Shown here piece by piece: positions 60,066 to 64,000 of a stretch of DNA of 64,000 nucleotides. The stretch is from Eutreptiella sp. 'Long Island Sound 2002'. Its lineage: Eukaryota; Euglenozoa; Euglenophyceae; Eutreptiales; Eutreptiaceae. How positions within the stretch are numbered: the first letter of the stretch is position 1; the number at the start of each line of letters is the position of its first letter. The translations under genes were made by a program, and so were the position numbers. The notes below the pieces were generated by a model. That model had not been told where the DNA came from and did no database searches. It saw nothing but the letters and a program-made list of their open reading frames with translations. The stretch spans positions 30,586,397 to 30,650,396 of the forward strand of contig OZ038401.1 of NCBI GenBank assembly GCA_964036045.1, read 5' to 3'.

Positions 60066-63000
60066 GTCTACAGCCCCCAAATATATGACGGACATACATC
60101 CGTCAAATATTTCGGGGGTCTACACCCTCCAGATAACTGACGCATGGGCATGTGTCAAATATTTGACGGACATACATCCGTCAAATATTTTGGGGGTGTA
60201 GACCCCCCAAATATTTGACGGAACCCCATCCGTCAAATATTTTGGGAGTGTAGACCCCCCAGGTAACTGACGCATGGGCATGGCGTCAAATATTTGACGG
60301 ACATACATCCGTCAAATGTTTTGGGGGTGTAGACCCCCCAAATATTTGACGGACACACAGTCCTTCAATCTTTCTGGAAATTCTGTGGGAGAGAGTGGGG
60401 CACAGGCGCTTGCAGCACTGAAGGATGCAGCCTCACTGCATACCCTGTCCCTCGATCTTCGTGGAAATTCCGTGGGAGACAGTGGGGCACAGGCACTTGC
60501 AGCGCTGAAGGATGCCGCCTCACTGCATACCCTGTCCCTCAATCTTTGTGGAAATTCTGTGGGAGACAGTGGGGCACAGGCGCTTGCAGCGCTGAAGGAT
60601 GCCGCCTCACTGCATACCCGGTCCCTCAATCTTTGTGGAAATTCTGTGGGAGAGACTGAGGCACAGGCGCTTGCAGCGCTGAAGGACACATCCGTCAAAT
60701 ATTTCGGGGGTCTACACCCCCCAGATAACTGACGCATGGGTATGCGTCAAATATTTGACAAACATGCATCCGTCAAATATTTTGGGGGTGTGGACCCCCC
60801 AAATATTTGACGGACACACATCCGTCAAATATTTGGGGGGTCTACAGCCCCCAGGTAACTGACGCATGGGCATGCGTCAAATATTTGACGGACATACATC
60901 CGTCAAATATTTTGGGGGTGTAGACCCCCCAAATATTTGACGGAACCCCATCCCTGAAATATTTGGGGGCTGTAGACCCCCCAAATATTTGACGGAACCC
61001 CATCCGTGAAATATTTTGGGGGTGTAGACCCCCCAAATATTTGACGGATGTGGTTCCGTGAAATATCTGGGGGCTGTAGACCCCCAAAATGTTTGACGGA
61101 TGGGGTTCCGTGAAATATTTGGGGGCTGTAGACCCCCCAAATATTTGACGGAACCCCATCCGTGAAATATTTGGGGGCTGTAGACCCCCCAAATATTTGA
61201 CGGAACCCCATCCGTGAAATATTTTGGGGGTCTACACCCCCAAAATATTTCACGGATGTGGTTCCGTGAAATATTTGGGGGCTGTAGACCCCCAAAATAT
61301 TTGACGGATGGGGTTCCGTGAAATATTTGGGGGCTGTAGACCCCCCAAATATTTGACGGAACCCCATCCGTGAAATATTTGGGGGCTGTAGACCCCCCAA
61401 ATATTTGACGGAACCCCATCCGTGAAATATTTTGGGGGTCTACACCCCCAAAATATTTCACGGATGTGGTTCCGTGAAATATTTGGGGGCTGTAGACCCC
61501 CCAAATATTTGACAAATGGGTTTTCTGTCCAATATTGGGGGGCTGTAGACCCCCCAAATATTTGACGGAACCCCATCCGTGAAATATTATGGGGCTGTAG
61601 ACCCCCCAAATATTTGACAGAACCCCATCCGTCAAATGTTTTGGGGTAGTACAGCCCCCAAATGTATGACGGAACCCCATCCGTGAAATATTTTGGGGGT
61701 GTAGACCCCGCAAATATTTGACGGATGTGGTTCCGTGAAATATTTGGGGGCTGTAGACCCCCCAAATATTTGACGGATGGGGTTCCGTGAAATATTTGGG
61801 GGCTGTAGACCCCCCAAATATTTGACGGAACCCCATCCGTGAAACATTTGGGGGCTATAGACCCCCCAAATATTTCATGGAACCCCATCCGTCAAAAATT
61901 TTGGGGGTGTACAGCCCCCAAACATTTGACGGAACCCCATCCGTGAAATATTTGGGGGCTGTAGACCCCCCAAATATTTGACGGAACCCCATCCGTCAAA
62001 TATTTTGGGGGTGTAGACCCCCCAAATATTTGACGGAACCCCATCCGTTAAATATTTTGGGGGTGTACAGCCCCCTAATATATGACGGAACCCCATCCGT
62101 GACACATTTTGGGGGTCTACACCCCCAAAATATTTCACGGATGGGGTTCCGTCAAATATTTGGGGGCTGTCGACCCCCCAAATATTTGACGGAACCCCAT
62201 CCGTGCAATATTTGGGGCCTGTAGACCCCATGAAATATAGGGGGGCTGTAGACCCCCCAAATAAATGACGGAACCCCATCTGTGAAATATTTGGGGGCTG
62301 TAGACCCCCCAAATATTTGACGGAACCCCATCCGTCAAATATTTGGGGGGTGTACAGCCCCCAAATATTTGACGGAACCCCATCCGTGACATATTTTCGG
62401 GGTCTACACCCCCAAAATATTTCACGGATGTGATTCTGTAAAATATTTGGGGGTGTACAGCCCCCAAATATTTGACGGAACCCCATCCGTGAAATATTTT
62501 GGGGGTGTACAGCCCCCAAATATTTGACGGAACCCCATCCGGGAAATATTTTGAGGTTGTAGACCCCCCAAATATTTGACGGATGTGGTTCCGTGAAATA
62601 TTTGGGGGCTGTAGACCCCCCAAAAAATTGACGGAACCCCATCCGTGAAATATTTGGGGGCTGTAGATCCCCCAAATATTTTACGGAACCCCATCCGTGA
62701 AATTTTTGGGGGCTGTAGACCCCCCAAATTTTTTATGGAACCCCATCCGTGAAATATTTGGGGGCTGTAGACCCCCCAAATATTTCATGGGACCCCATCC
62801 GTCAAATATTTCGGGGGTGTACAGCCCCCAAATATTTGACGGAACCCCATCCGTGACATATTTTCGGGGTCTACACCCCCAAAATATTCCACGGATGTGG
62901 TTCCGTGAAATATTTTGGGGGTGTAGACCCCGCAAATATTTGAGGGATGTGGTTCCGCAAAATATTTGGGGGCTGTAGACGCCCAAAATATTTGACTGAT

Positions 63001-64000
63001 GGGGTTCCGTGAAATATTTGGGGGCTGTAGACCCCCCAAATATTTGACGGAACCCCATCCGTGAAACATTTGGGGGCTGTAGACCCCCCAAATATTTTAC
63101 GGAACCCCATCCGTCAAAATTTTTGGGGCTGTACAGCCCCCTAATATTTGACGGAACCCCATCTGTGAAATATTTGGGGGCTGTAGACCCCCCAAATATT
63201 TCACGAAACCCCATCCGTCAAATATTTTGGGGGTGTATAGCCCCCAAATATTTGATGAAACCCCATCTGGAAATATTTTGGGGGTGTAGACCCCCCAAAC
63301 ATTTGACGGAACCCCATCCGTGAAATATTTGGGGGCTGTAGACCCCCCAAATATTTCACGGAACCCCATCCTTCAAATATTTTGGGGGTGTATAGCCCCC
63401 AAATATTTGACGTAACCCCATCTGGAAATATTTTGGGGGTGTAGACCCCCCAAACATTTGACGGAACCCTATCCGACAAATATTTGGGGGGTGTACAGCC
63501 CCCAAATATTGGACGGAACCCCATCCGTGAAATATTTTCGGGGTCTACACCCCCAAAATATTTCACGGATGTGGTTCCGTGAAATATTTGGGGGCTGTAG
63601 ACCCCCAAAATATTTGATGGATGGGGTTCCGTGAAATAGTTGGGGGCTGTAGACCCCCCAAATATTTGACGGAACCCCATCCGTGAAATATTTGGGGGCT
63701 GTAGACCCCCGAAATATTTCACGGAACCGCATCCGTCGAAAATTTTGGGGGTGTACAGCCCCCAAATACTTGACGGAACCCCATCCGTGAAATATTTTCG
63801 GGGTGTACAGCCCGCAAATATATGACGGAACCCCATCCGTGAAATATTTTGGGGGTCTACACCCCCAAAATATTCCACGGATGTGGTTCCGTGAAATATT
63901 TGGGGGCTGTAGACCCCCCCAATATTTGACGGAACCACATCCGTGAAATATTTCGGGGCTGTAGACCCCGTGAAATATTGGGGGGCTGTAGACCCCCCAA
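60066..64000. repeat. Array of about 52-bp palindromic units
   Basis: About 3.9 kb, continuing past the window, of units built from three nested palindromic words: GGGGGCTGTAGACCCCCC, AAATATTT, and GACGGAACCCCATCCGTG. Exact period measured between neighbours at 61147 and 61199 is 52 bp; others vary by a few bases. Units occur in both orientations and with variant linkers (ACCCCA, TGTGGT, CATACA). Roughly 70 units are present. Long open frames on both strands (up to 319 codons) encode repetitive peptides rich in GGLQPPNIS and WGVYSP and are not genes. It is not a CRISPR array, since there are no unique spacers. Confidence 0.92.
60355..60690 (+). pseudogene. Captured leucine-rich-repeat coding fragment (RNI type)
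   Basis: Four copies of an 87-bp unit start at 60376, 60463, 60550 and 60637. Each encodes a 29-residue RNase-inhibitor-type LRR reading LNLCGNSVGDSGAQALAALK then DAASLHTLS. The plus frame is uninterrupted. The block is embedded in the palindrome array. Both junctions fall in the array word GACGGACACACATCCGTC, with GGACACA present on both sides, which looks like a target duplication or a breakpoint. It may be an exon of an LRR protein, since ACACACAG precedes it as a possible acceptor, or a captured scrap. Confidence 0.65.

Noticed and set aside
60877-63938. Minus-strand frames of up to 319 codons in the palindrome array
   Set aside because: They translate the 52-bp repeat in different phases (GGLQPPNIS-type peptides) and occur on both strands, so they are by-products of a repeat lacking stops.
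60066-64000. CRISPR array
   Set aside because: Units are contiguous palindromes in mixed orientation, without unique spacers or adjacent cas genes, in a eukaryotic context.

Overview
This is nuclear DNA from a unicellular eukaryote, most likely a plastid-bearing protist. Genes are sparse: about ten protein-coding loci or fragments in 64 kb. They are split by GT-AG introns and sit in a mass of inverted repeats, microsatellites and poly-G/C tracts. Lineage cannot be fixed from the window. The long bipartite leader on an Fe-superoxide dismutase, the polyketide synthase exon, the RNase-inhibitor-type leucine-rich repeats and the block-wise gene orientation fit an alveolate alga (dinoflagellate or chromerid-like). 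A haptophyte or prasinophyte is not excluded. All splice sites I could deduce are GT-AG, which gives no support for the unusual donors of core dinoflagellates.

Layout. 1-7176: six copies of a 1.0-1.4 kb composite repeat in both orientations, hinged on (AT)n tracts. 7230-8157: two exons of an unknown gene (-). 9341-11497: N-terminal half of a Patched/Dispatched-type RND membrane protein (-). 11.5-19.8 kb: no gene I trust, but a PIF/Harbinger-like transposase remnant and foldback elements. 19839-26126: an apparent four-exon gene (-) for a membrane-anchored SAP-domain protein with two retropepsin-like aspartyl protease domains; its first intron holds a 1.4 kb foldback element. 29795-34878: a degenerate tyrosine-recombinase retroelement (-) in the order gag, YR, RT, RNase H. 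37.7-38.9 kb: an unidentified exon (-). 39730-41592: an intact single-exon ABC half-transporter (-). 43.9-47.1 kb: a degenerate minisatellite field containing a second transposase remnant. 50479-53671: a DUSP23-like dual-specificity phosphatase in at least four exons (-). 54516-55875: organelle-targeted Fe-SOD (+). 57034-58902: M3 metallopeptidase (+). 59754-60065: ketosynthase exon of a polyketide synthase (+). 60066-64000: a dense array of about 52-bp palindromic units with a captured LRR-coding piece.

Gene order shows one clear pattern. Every recognisable coding unit left of about 53.7 kb is on the minus strand and every one right of 54.5 kb is on the plus strand, so 53.7-54.5 kb is a divergent strand-switch region. 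The host genes do not form one pathway. The Fe-SOD and the SAP-protease share a layout (hydrophilic N-terminus, hydrophobic segment, low-complexity linker, mature domain) that may reflect routing through the endomembrane system to a plastid.

The most distinctive material is structural: three unrelated families of large inverted repeats, a YR retroelement with its recombinase upstream of reverse transcriptase, and a PKS exon whose end coincides with the edge of a palindrome array. Coordinates of spliced exons come from reading-frame continuity and splice-site fit, not from transcripts.
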